Below are positions 36,196-48,112 of a stretch of DNA of 64,000 nt, in pieces. Position numbers and translations under genes: made by a program. The DNA is taken from assembly GCF_022458985.1 (NCBI RefSeq), contig NC_061774.1:19872697-19936696 (forward strand), read 5' to 3'. Positions within the stretch are counted from its first letter, which is position 1. Each line of letters opens with the position of its first letter. The notes below the pieces were generated by a model. The model was not told where the DNA came from and made no database searches. It was given only the letters and a program-made list of their open reading frames with translations. The stretch comes from Mugil cephalus (lineage: Eukaryota; Chordata; Actinopteri; Mugiliformes; Mugilidae).

Positions 36196-39100
36196 GAGTA
36201 CCTTAACTCTGATCCATTACAGATCTGTTGTTTTTAGAAACCTTTTACGGTTCAGTGATTGGCAGAATACATAGATTAGGAGTTGTTGGACACAGTTGGG
36301 TCTTAATGAATCTCTGGCCTCTGTCTGCTTTTCCTCCTGCTCATGAGGCGTGCATACCTCTCCACGTCCCAGTAACTAATCATCATACAGATCTGGCCAA
36401 GAATAGAGAGGCTGAACACACAGGAAATATCATATTCAAGCTTTCTAGAGCTTCACTTGTGCTTCTCGAGTTCATTTCCCAGGCCTCGACCAAGACGACA
36501 TGAGTACCACCCGCCTCAGTAGGCAGAAATTACTCTTCAAAGCTTTTGAAGAATGGCCGAATAGTTAGAGTTGTTCAAATGTTTCCAGTGTCTGAGTGAG
36601 GAACCATTTATTTCCTGACCTTTCCCCATAATGTTTACTGTGCTCACTAATAGGTTGGTCCAGCTCACATTATTCTGTCTGGTTGGCTCCGGTCCTTCGC
36701 TAACAGGTGTGTTTTTATTGGATTCAGACTTATCAGTGAGGTGATCAGAAGCCTGTTGCCAACTAGGCAGGTCAACCTCTGTGTGTTATGAAACCAGAAA
36801 CATTACCTGGGAAAAAAGAAAGAAGGAAAAAAAAAATGCCCTCGCATTTGCAAGATAGAATTCAGGAGTAAATTATTCACATCAAATGTCACAATTCCAG
36901 CCTTAGACTCGGTTTAAATTCAGTGGAAATATTAACTTTACCTTTAAGGGGATTGAACGCGCTCTCTCAGACAGCTGACACCCACCTGCACAGAAGGATC
37001 AAAGCACTTCTCTGAGCACATTAGGAAAATACAGGGGACTCGTTTCAAGCGCTCAAAGTGCCACATAGATGCTTAGCCACACATTCCCCTTGTCAGAGGC
37101 AAACAAAGACAGTTCTCTGGGAGGAGAAAGACACGCCGTTTCCCCAACATGCCTCACCTGTGGTGACCAATCACAGTGGCAGTTACAATCCCGAGCCCTG
37201 AAGGAAGATAGGTGAGGGTTTATGTTGTCATTGGTGGATGTTTTACAATCGGGTGTAATACATCTCACAGTTAATGTTTATTTTCACAGGGACCACCTCA
37301 TTCCTTCGGTCTGACCCAGAAAGATGCCGTGTGTGATCATAACAGCGCTGATAGGAGCGCGCTTAAATGTCTGCAGAGCGGCAGACGTTACACATTCGTT
37401 CGGCTTCTGCTGTGTCAACAAGCAAACCTGTCATTCCGTGAACTTGACACGTTGCGTTGATTTTCAGCAGCACACGCAAATATTAAAGTCAAATACAACA
37501 TGCGTCGGACAGTGGAGTCCTTGTTTTCCTCTTCACGCTGACATTTCTGTTTACAGGAGCAGTGACTGGTGGCTGCACTCAGGAGGCCAGATTGTGTTCC
37601 TTTATTTTACCAACCTTCGTCACGCTGGGTACACCTGAACAGAAAAATGTTGGCATTTTCCCAAAACAGAGTTAGCAGCAGTATTCAGGTTGCTTTACTT
37701 AAGTAACCCTACCAAACATTTTAAAATAGTTCATTACAAGTGAATCCTTATAGAATATTTATATTCTAGTATAAATGAGCAAACTGTTTGTCTATTTTTA
37801 ACCATCTCATGGCAGCACAACAAGCTGTAAACACACATACTTTCATCTTACATGCTACTAGGGCTAATATGAAAGCAAAAAGTTAGTGTAATAGAGGAAA
37901 CAGTAGCATCTGTGGCCGCTTGTGGTAATTACAATATTGTGCTGTTACTGGAACACAGCCAATAAACTACTCAGGCAATAAACTTAAAATTATCATCCCA
38001 ATACAGTTTTACTGTTCACAGCTGCAGGAACTGACTCTGACACGTGTCGTGGTATGCAAATTATGTTGCTTTCTGTTGCCTGCGCAGCATCGTGCTGCGC
38101 TGATGTTTACATATTCATCTTAGTTTATGTTTCTCAGGCTTAAGCCACAAATATTTCTGTGCAGCAGCTAATTTCTAATTGTAACAAACACTTGCACTAG
38201 TAAAGCACCTGTTTTGCAGAGCTGCTTTCTAATTCTACACTTAATGAGCATTTCAGGTGCGCTAGCTCTGCAAAAAAGCTACTGGCTACTGTCTCTTCCT
38301 CTGCTTCTTCTTCTCTCCTCTCTCTCTCTCTCTTTCTCTCTCTGTGTGACTCAGTGTGTCATTTGTTATAAATGCTGTGTTTTTGCAGTGTTTGAGGTAA
38401 AGCTTACTTACCTGGAAGGTATAGCCTTGCACCACAGAAAACTGTTCATTATCTGCTGTAGCTAGTTATGCCCCAGTTGCCGGTGATGATCTATAGTTGA
38501 TACGAAGTTGATCTGTGGTTTTCACACAGTGTCAATCTTTTCTAAATGTGTTGCAACCACGCTACAGATTTCTATCCTCTCCTTATTATAGTGGAGGACA
38601 TAAGGTGAAAAGACTCTGAGTTGAGGAATTGCCTTTAAAGAAACCATTTTGAACAATTTCTTTGGTTAAAAATACTTTTAACAGTAACTACTGAGAGTGT
38701 TTTAGGGACATGTTAAAAAATTCAATACCACAGAGGTAAGTGGGAAAAATACTTTCCCAGTGATTTATTAAAGTGGAAAGACTTGCATGTTAAAAGGAAT
38801 AACATTAAACAGACGCCTCAGTCTGAAACGGAGCCACCATTGTTTTCAACAGATAAAGTAAGATCACTTTGAAGATTTGCTCTTTTAAGGGTGAAAACGA
38901 AGAGTGTAAATCTACTGACTGCTGTCCTGGCACTACAGCGAAGGAGCTCACTGCTTCTCACAAATCACAGCCGGTCTGGCGCTGGAACTCGGGGCATCCT
39001 GAAATCAGCCGCGATCTGACAGAGCATCAGATCAATAATGAAGCATTAGCAGCAGCCTGCGTGTGCATGTAGATGGTTATAATAGATATGATGGAAAAGC

Positions 39101-42100
39101 TAATGAGATGATTACTGCAGATGTTTGCACAGTCTTCCCTGTTCAAGTCCTCGCATTTCGGGCCTCTGAAAAGCAGTAACATGCAAAAGTATTGTCTGCT
39201 CGCCCTGCTGTGATGTTGTGAGACAAAAAGGAGAAGAAGAAAAAAGCTGATGACAGGGTACTTTCATGTTACTTATCATGACGCCCTATCAGCACAATCT
39301 AGATGGGCTAGACAAAGTACCACCAGGTCCCGTAGCTCAGAGCAGAGGCTCATCTGTTTCATCATATCTCCCTGCCCTTACTCCTCAAGGGAGATGAGAG
39401 GTTGGTGGTCCACGCATTTAGACCATAGTGAAAAAAGAGGAGGGAGCTTGAATGGCAGATAAGTCACATCTTATTCAAGGGGAGGCATCTGTGTTTTATG
39501 TTGGACTTATAAATATGGAACTGGATGAAAAGAGAGAAAGAAAAGCTCTGATAAACTCCACACACATCGTCTCACGCAACACTTTGCGGGAGCAGATAGC
39601 GTGCTCATCTCTTAAAAGTCCCTAGAGCTTTGAGAGGGTGCAGGATGGAGGCAACAACAGAAACACGTCACCACCAAAAATAAACACCGGCAGGGACGAA
39701 CTAATGCTTAGTCGACATATCAGTGCATCTCTGATCGTGACGTGGAACAAAACGCAGCGGCTTTCATCTCAGAACGCACTGATTCCCTCGCAGCACACTG
39801 TGTCGCCGCTCTCAACCCTGCAGCGTGTACTGTGATGATGTTCCCAGATGTGTATCACACACAGTCGGGGAGATATTAAAACGTGGGCACGCAAATCCTA
39901 ATCAGTCAGCTTGAAAATAAATCCAAACTTGCTGCCAGATTTCTGCGACGAAGCAATTAAAGGACTTCTGTGTATAGTTTAGTGGCATCTGGTGGTGAGT
40001 TTGCAGATTGCAGCCAGCTGAGTACCCCTCCCTCAGCCCTGCTTATCCAAGCTCATAGGAGAATGATTGATCTGCTTGATCTGTTCTGAGCTGCTGTAGA
40101 AAATGATGGTGCAGCATGGCAAAGTTTGAGAAAGAAGGCCTGCTCTCTATTTAGATATGAAGGGCTTATTTTAAGCTAACAAACACACAACCGATTGCAG
40201 GAGCAGGTGTTTATACGCTGATGAAGACAATTCCAACTGTTTTGGATGTTTGCCTGCTGCAAACGAAGGATCATTTAAAAACCTTATCTGATGATGACTC
40301 CAGATCAAACATTTGCAACTCCGCCATCCTCAGAGTCATGTTGCTAGCATGGCTACAGCTTTCTGATGCTAGTTTTCAGCCTAAAAGTTGTGGTAAAAAG
40401 TCCAAGAGGCACGCAAAACTGCACAGAATATAAGCCAGATATACCGTTACGTACTTTAACCACCCAGACTGGTTACACTATTGTAGCCCATCAGCACCAG
40501 CCAACCACCACAGATACTCACATCTAGCTACTATAGCAATTTACTAACAGCATGCAGTCCACTGATGGAGAGCTTCTCTAGTCTTTAGAAAGAGGCACAA
40601 ACGGCAACTTTCAATGAGATCACACATGAATACACTTTGGTTTTTGTTTCCAATCTGCATTAAGAAGTAATTAGAAAATCTGTCTAAATTATTCCAAACC
40701 AGCTGCAGATGTATGAACAAACTGACCTCATATTTAGACTAGGCCAAAAAAAATAAGATATTTGTCTGGGTGAAATATCAGCTTTCAGATGTTCAGCTAT
40801 TATGTTCAATACTTCACCTTGAAAGCAAAACTTGCGTGAGAAGATCCTTGTTTTTATGCTGTATAGGGAATATACTGAGCGTTACCACTCTCTGGTCACT
40901 CCCTGATCAGTGGGACTCTGCTAAACCCCCCACAGTGCAGCTAATCATGACTAGCAGCACAGGTAAGAGTGCAGGTATTTGGCAGTCAAGGTGTGTAATT
41001 TCCTCTTTTCCGTTGCTCCAGTGCTTGTTCCTGCATGGAGCTGCAGCGGGAAACCCCAGATCCCCAAGAGAGAGCACACTCTGCTCACCTGCAACAGTGC
41101 TGCCAGGTGTCAACTTGTGAAACTGCAATAAAAATGCATATTTTCCACGCTGGTAATACATGAGTAAGTACGTCTATAAATGGCTTGAGTGCTGATTGGT
41201 TTGTTCATTCTTAGTTTATTTTTGCATTTATAGATTTGTCCTGGGGTGGTAAATTTGGAACATTGTGCAATAAGGTGCCTGTCATCTCTTATCACACTCC
41301 CTCTGTTTGCTGTTCATTATAGCACAGCTCCTGTAAATTCAGCCATGCACATTTGAGAATATTTAGGGCTTTCTCCATCGTGGCAAATCGTGGCTTTAGA
41401 CGCCGCAGTCCCCAGCAGCAGCAGAGGTGGAATTCTTACATCAGGGAGATAAGGACAGACTGCTCTATTTGTCAGTGCATGGGGGCCCCTTAAGGTCCCG
41501 GAGAATCTGATGTCCACACACTCTTTCTCCTGCTCTCTGACATTTTCTCAGCGGTATGAGGTTACATGCGATGAAAAAGACATCAACATCATCAGGCCTG
41601 CTGAGCGAACAAAACGGCCCCCTTTTTTTGGGGAGGGAGGGGGGACATCGAGACACAATGCCAGACGTTCCCCAACAGTTGCCCCCGAAGCCCAAGTTAT
41701 CTCTAAATGAGAACGGACAGGAGCGAGTATTTTTAGATGACCTATGTATCAGTGGCTATTTTTATCAGCGGCTTCTGTTTGGTACGCTGACCTGTGACCT
41801 GGTAGGTTCTTGCTGAATTTTTAGAAAGGGGGCAAAGAGCACAACGTGTTGTGAAGTGCATCCCTTGGATTACAAGCGTTGCAGGGTGGGAGTTTGTAGC
41901 CTGCGGTGGCTGCAGGCTAGTAGGGTCACAGCCCACCCATGGGGGAGGGAAGACAGGGTCACAAAGGCGAAAGAGGATGCATGTTCCCAGACAAGTAGAG
42001 AGCTCCAGAGCTCAAACACAAAACACAGGAGGACACAGGCAGCAACGCTTTGATTCTTAATACTTTCGTGCAAAAGTTTAAAAATCGTCTTCACTGGTTT

Positions 42101-43055
42101 AAAAGTTTGAGCTTCATGCGATAAGTGCGGCAGACCAGTTTCGTGTGAGACCACGCTGACAATTAACTGCTCTTTGAATATCTCTAAGCAGCGCGGCAAA
42201 GATTACAATTTGGACGGCGCAAGCAAAAAGAATAACAATGTGCTCTCTGCCGTGCTTGATTGCAGCGGGGTCCCTCAGGAAGAAAAGGTTATAGGATCTC
42301 TGAAAAGACGCTCATTGTTCATCATCTCCAGGAAAATGACTTTGTAAAATTGGGAGGAAGAAAGGCAAGCCACTGGACCAATGTGATAGCAGTCCCTGAA
42401 AGTGGAGAGCACTGATGCATGAGTGAAAAGCGCCTTATGTCAAATATAATTGCCCTGCCCTGAAAAACAAGCTAGCAATGTCTGATTTGATTCCCTCCTG
42501 TTTGGATCAAGTTACTTCCTGTCTGCTTTAAGCATGTTCGACGTGACAATGAAGCTCCCAGATGTTCGGCTTTTGTGCATCAGAGAGCGGACGTTAATTG
42601 TTTCTTTTTAAATAGTTTGAAGTACTCGACGATATGCCTTCAGGTAATGGAGAATTGTTATATTTGGGGAAATATGTTTGTTCACCCATTGTGCACAAAG
42701 CTACAGCCAGGAGCTTGTTAACAGAGCTCTGCACAAATGTGCATCAGTAACACAATATGTTTATCATGATTATAGGGTGAAATTTCCAAATTAAGTGAAG
42801 AAGTGTTAGTTCTGCTGGTAAATCTTCCCAAGAAGACCCTTCAAACTGTTTGTAGCTTTTGTGTTACCCTAACTCCTGCCTGGTATTTGGGACAATGTGT
42901 GGGAGTGACATCAATGTTCCCATCAAACTGTCATTGGTAAGATATTCAACTGAATCCCTAAATGTTGACTTTAGGAAAACATATTAAAAATGTCTAAACC
43001 TTTTTTTTTTTTTTAAACTACTAATTTGTGAATTAATCACTCAAAGCTGGGCTCA
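36196..43055. other. Gene-poor spacer
   Basis: No coding exon recognised. There is a (TC)n run at about 38312-38345. Open frames of 60-116 codons occur on both strands without recognisable domains or splice context, and I treat them as chance. Confidence 0.5.
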
Positions 43056-43463
43056 CGCGGATCAGCCACAACATTAAAACCACTGAAAGGAGAATTAAAT
43101 TACATTGACCATCTTGTGATAATACAATGTTCTGCTGGGAAAGTCTTGGACCTGGATGTTAGTACCACCCACCTAGACCGGACCAAGCACCCCCACCCCC
43201 TAGCAGTGACACTCCCCATCCCCACCAGGATGCAGCCGGTTAAGGAAGAACTCAAAAAAAAAAAAGGGTGTTGACCTGGCCTTCAAATTTACTAGATCCC
43301 AAACTGATTAAGTATCTGTGGGATGATCCACAGAGGCCCCTCCCCTCAACTCATAGGACCCACAGGACACCATAAGAAGGCCCATGTCCATTCTCTGATC
43401 AGGCACAAGGGAGACCTACACAATATTAGGAATGTGGTCATAATGTTATGCCTGATTGGTGTA
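43056..43463 (+). mobile_element. Tc1-like element, copy B, both termini present, transposase remnant
   Basis: The left end GGATCAGCCACAACATTAAA and the right end GGTCATAATGTTATGCCTGA then TTGGTGTA form inverted repeats. Between them is a heavily decayed, internally deleted Tc1-like transposase: GGTGTTGACCTGGCCTTCAA, CATCTGTGGGATG-like and CACAGAGGCCCCTCCC follow the order of the family's C-terminal half, including the region of the last catalytic acidic residue. It is about 408 bp and non-functional. Copies A (18.98 kb) and C (47.35 kb) belong to the same family. Confidence 0.7.
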
Positions 43464-45072
43464 TGTTTGATTGAAAGGAGTCTGTTAATACAATGTTAAA
43501 TGTTGACATTAAATTATATAACACAAACATCTAACAGGCTTTAAATGCTTTATTTTAACTTATATAGTAGTATAGTTTTGTTACATTTTCTTGAAACAAA
43601 TGATGAGAGCAGCACATAATCTGATGCGGCGACGCGCATTAAAAATGAGAAGTTTACCTGGTAACAACGTTTGTCACTTTTCCTTTGATTCTGTGTCACC
43701 AAGAATTACTCAGTAAGATGTGTGACGATATCTCCAGTGAATGCCGTTACACAGTGTGGTGGCGCTCGATTAAAACTTCATGTACGATGCACAGATTGTT
43801 GCAATGCTGTTGTTTTTCACGTTGCTTATGGAAATTGCCCCAAATGACAGCAAAAACCAATCCATTCCCTTCCAAATTCCAACCTCTACGCTGCAAGAGC
43901 GCGCTGTTGAATCAGGGTGAAAGAGGTGTGTGTGTCTCCCAGCGTGCCATGCCTCCATCCTGCTTTGGTCTGCTCTCCTGAGTCGCTGGCTCCGTGCTGA
44001 GATGTCTGCAGTGGCCCTTCTCCCGGCTTTTCTCTCGGCCGTTGCTGCCGTCCTGGAAGCGCGTCCAGCTGTCCCATCATTCTGTCAGCGCCGCTGTCTC
44101 CCTCAGCCCCAGATTAAAAACGCCAAAGGGGCCGCCAGGAAAAGTGGCTCGCCCTCGTCTCTCAGGACTTATGTCAAAAATGTTTCAGTCCTCAGGTAAT
44201 TTGCTACAGTCTGGGATCCTTTCACTATTTACTTCAAAGAACCCTGCAAAAAGAGGGAAAGAGAGAGAAATGAAAGGGAGGAAAAATGATATTTAGTTGT
44301 GGGTAGTGATAGATCTACATTCTTGAGTATTGACATGCGATATGAGTGAGGAGTCCTCCTCCTCCAGGGATGCTGACTGAGTCTGCAGCAGACAGCCCTT
44401 ATTTATCTGACTGATAAAAAGCAGTGGACTCTCCACCAAATTAGAGTTTACTCAAACAAATTGACTCAACTCCTAAAGAATTCAGTCACTCCTACGCAAA
44501 CAGAGAGCACACCAGACACCAGACGGCTAGAGTCAAGGCTGGAAACTCACCCACAGGTAAAACAGTTCTTCATTTGAGTTTTTCCACATTTGACTAATTT
44601 TAGGGCACAAATTAACATGCGCAAAACTACAGTTAATCTGGGAGCCGGTTAAAGCGTCTGAACGAGTCTGTGAAAGTCGCACCAGCGCTCTGTATTTAAA
44701 CGATGGCCTGTTCTGCCCTCTGTGTAAGATAATCCTCTACTATTGGACTCACACACGAGCCAGTTAACACAGATGGAATGAGGAAGAGAAGGCGGAAAAT
44801 TTCTGTGGAATTGCATCTCGACTTTGCCAAGTGCAAAGTGATTTTTGACTCATTAACCATTAAAAGAATCAAAAAATACTGAAACAAAACATACATTTCC
44901 TGTTCACTTCAATCTTTGGGCAGAATTTGCACAAGATGAGAGAAAAGGTTTAGGACAAAATCAAGTTTCATGAGACTTTTTGAGGTATTCTTTTACATAT
45001 TTTTAGACTAACTCTATAAAAAGAAACAAAACTAAGAAAATATGACAAGGATGGCCAGGGTGCATTCAAGGG

Positions 45073-45447
45073 CAGGAGTCTTCAACAGGCCAAGGACCCT
45101 GAAACTGATGGAGAGATTAAGTAGGGACCCCCTACCTACTATATGTGTTCTATATTAAACTCTGCCTAGTGCTAGTTATAAATATACACTAATATTATCA
45201 TTTTGCATTTAATGTTAAGCTATTCAAATAATGTACAGGTTCAAATATTCTTTTTTTTTCTTTACTTCAAAAATGTGCAACAGTAGGGTGGCCATGGAAC
45301 TGCCTAAACATAAACATACCTGACATAAACATACATACATACATGGGATTTCACCTGGGGACTGAATATGCTCTTTTTATAATAAATTAAAAGCTATATA
45401 AAAAATGTCGAATCAACCAAAGATTTTGCGACCTCCCCTGCAGTACC
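45073..45447 (+). mobile_element. hAT-type MITE, copy 4
   Basis: It starts CAGGAGTCTTCAACAGGCCA and shares ACTGATGGAGAGATTAAGTA, TACTATATGTGTTCTATATT and the GTCGAATCAACCAAAGATTT segment with copies 1-3. The right terminus after GCAGTACCTCC is lost. Confidence 0.7.
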
Positions 45448-46624
45448 TCCCTGATCACCTCACTCATTTTCAACCACTCCAAACTATTGTGAAATGCTTG
45501 CAAACCTGTCCACGACGACGCGCCAAGAATTAGTGAACCAGAACAAATAAATGGCATTTGTCACGCTCAGCCCAGAAAAAACTTGAGCCGCAGATTTCCT
45601 GTTTTCTCGGTGTCTCTTTCAGGGACAGTCGTTGATAAGCACCTGTGCACCAGAGCCGCCGAGCTCCGTGCCAGCAAATCGTTCACGCCGTATAGAGTAT
45701 ATATACTTTCAAGGTGTGCAAGTGTGCACATGTGCGATGGAAGCGTTTGACACCGGTCCCGTCTCAGCGTTTGGATTTTCAAAATGAAGCCAATGTGAAG
45801 GAATTCATGGATTCCCAGCAGGCCGTGACGAACCCGTCACATCTCCACGGCACAACATCTCCCTCCAAAACCAGGAATGCATACTGGCAAAGTGTGATTA
45901 AAGAGGGTAACAGGATCAGCTCTAATCAGCTTGTCCCGAGAAAATGCCAGAGAGTTTTCAGCCATTGTCAGGCCACTCCAAGAGGTGATTCCTCTCCCCA
46001 TTAATTATGTGCCGTGCCGCAGCGTTCGTCCTATCCGGCGTGAACGACCTTCTCTGCTTTCATGCAGAAGGATCAAAACACGCAGACAGACAGTGAGGAG
46101 AGTCAAGCTGGCTGTGATGGACCTGCCCTCTCATTTCTCTGACAAAGAACAATGGCCACCTCATAGCTAATGGAACGGGAGAAACTTTCTTCAGTGGCAA
46201 TGAAAAAAAAAAACAAAAAAACAAAAAAAACAACTAACGATTATCCATGGACATGTTCCATCATGTGTTAAAAATCTGTTTTCCCAAGCCAAATCCCGTG
46301 AAGCCTCCCCTGTTGAAAATATTCAGAGCTTGGAAGAGAGATTTAATCATCAGATAAAGAGAGATCTGAGCACCGAGAGACAAAAGGGGAGAAGAAGGAT
46401 GATCGTGAATGTTGGGCTTATCGCTGATGGAATAGCTCAATGACATCCCCTATTTAGCCCAAATGACAGCCCTCTTTTATTATGCTCGTTAAGAGGTCAG
46501 GGAAGGAAGAGAGATCCCATGTAACGCCGTGCAACTGTGCGCTGTGCCAATGCTGCCCTCTGTTGGTCACATGCATCAACGTCAGTTAATGTGTCCAGTT
46601 CAAGCTTAGTGTGATGTTTTAAAG

Positions 46625-46882
46625 CAGAGGGCTTCAACGCTTTCAGGGTGTGATATGCAGCCTCGTGATTGGCTCAGCAGCAATAGGGGAGGGGCCTCTA
46701 GTGGTCTAGTGTGGCGCTCTGTGTGAAATGTAGCGCTGAATGAGTGAAGGGCTGAACTAAAATGTGTTGCATTCATGTTTATTTGTATTTTTTAAAAATT
46801 AAATTTATAGGGGAAAATTAAAAAAATGTCTAAGCAACCAAAGAGTTGGGGACTCCGTTGCAGTACCTCCACAGACCCCCTA
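46625..46882 (+). mobile_element. hAT-type MITE, copy 5 (rearranged)
   Basis: It starts CAGAGGGCTTCAACG and contains the GATTGGCTCAGCAGCAATAG block, which is the reverse complement of the internal block of copy 3. It ends near GCAGTACCTCCACAGACCCC. The relation to the other copies is clear at both sides, but the middle is reorganised. Confidence 0.6.
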
Positions 46883-47344
46883 GAGGGCGTATATTTTAAA
46901 ACGATAACAGCTTGGAAATTACAACTTCAGAATTTCATTCATGCTCGACATGGATGAACTTTGTAAAAGTTCACTGTTGGTGAACTATGGTATGTTCATA
47001 CATTATTATCTTTGTCACTTCATCAAACACCACGGAAAATCACCTAATTTATCATTTTATGCACGTTATATTATGCACAAATCCTTTCGTGTAAAACCAC
47101 TTTTTTTTTTTTTTTTTTTAACGCAGATTCATATTTTCCATCAGACGCATGTTATTGGTTAGGAGTAAACATGGTTGGGATGGCTCACAGTTAGTCAATA
47201 AAACTGTCATTAGTGAAAGTAAAACTCACCAATAATAAGATGGAGAGGATGATCGTGATGTGCTAAAACACATGCACATTCTCCACAGCGTAAGATGATT
47301 TTTTTTTCTCACAATTTCAAACAAATTGCAGCAACTGTTGCGTC

Positions 47345-47562
47345 TGAGTCAGACTGCATCCCACTGGGGATGGCTGCTGCCATCAAAGAGTGTCATTGCT
47401 ATGGGGTGGGGGTCCCTGGTCTGGTCTTGTCTAAGTAACATCCACATGAATGAATGCCAGGTCCAAAAGTTTCCCAGCAGAACAGTGAATTGTGACAAGG
47501 TTCTCGATGTTATTTACTTCTCCTGTCAGTGGTTTTAATGTTGTGGCTGATCTGTGCACTGA
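47345..47562 (-). mobile_element. Tc1-like element remnant (copy C)
   Basis: It ends with CAGTGGTTTTAATGTTGTGG then CTGATCTGTGCA, the reverse complement of the copy B left terminus. It shares AAAGAGTGTCATTGCTATGG with copy A. Only the 5' part of the family (in minus orientation) is left. Confidence 0.6.
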
Positions 47563-48112
47563 CAGGCTCTGTTTTTCTACATTACAGCACAACGGTCACA
47601 TTAATCGATTAATAATGACGCCATTTCAAGTAGCTGGTCCGGGAGGCTGGTGTACTGAAACCAGTCATTGGCAAAGAGTCATTGTTTTGGATGTTATTAG
47701 TTTTGGACCTGTTCTTAATCTGCTGTGACAAGACAAATTGGATTTCAGTGGATCAGTCTTGCAATAAAACTGCAAACAAGCCCCAGATAGAAACTACCAC
47801 CACCCCAGATGGGAGTTGTGTTGATTTCTGTGTTTAAAGTTCTGCTGAAAATGCAGTTTTACTTTTATAAATGCACAAATCCAATAAGTGATTTACACTT
47901 CTCTTCACCTCTTCACCTGCAGCTGTAGACAAATATTCAAGCCGAGACTGTACGAGATTCATGATTTATTTAGAAGAGAAAAATTAAATATAGACAATTA
48001 TAATAATATATACACTGTACATTCTCTCATGAAGAGTTTTTGGTCCTCTCCACAGTTGCACTCAGTTCCCACTAGGCGGCTCCGCTATGAGTTCATCAGT
48101 CCCTGCTCCTCA

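Noticed and set aside
40770-42199. Cluster of small frames on both strands, the longest 116 codons
   Set aside because: Compositionally unremarkable, overlapping on both strands, and no family resemblance; best explained by chance in a gene-poor interval.
43930-44296. Overlapping 89- and 100-codon plus-strand frames
   Set aside because: No domain or homology recognised, and each overlaps another frame of similar length.
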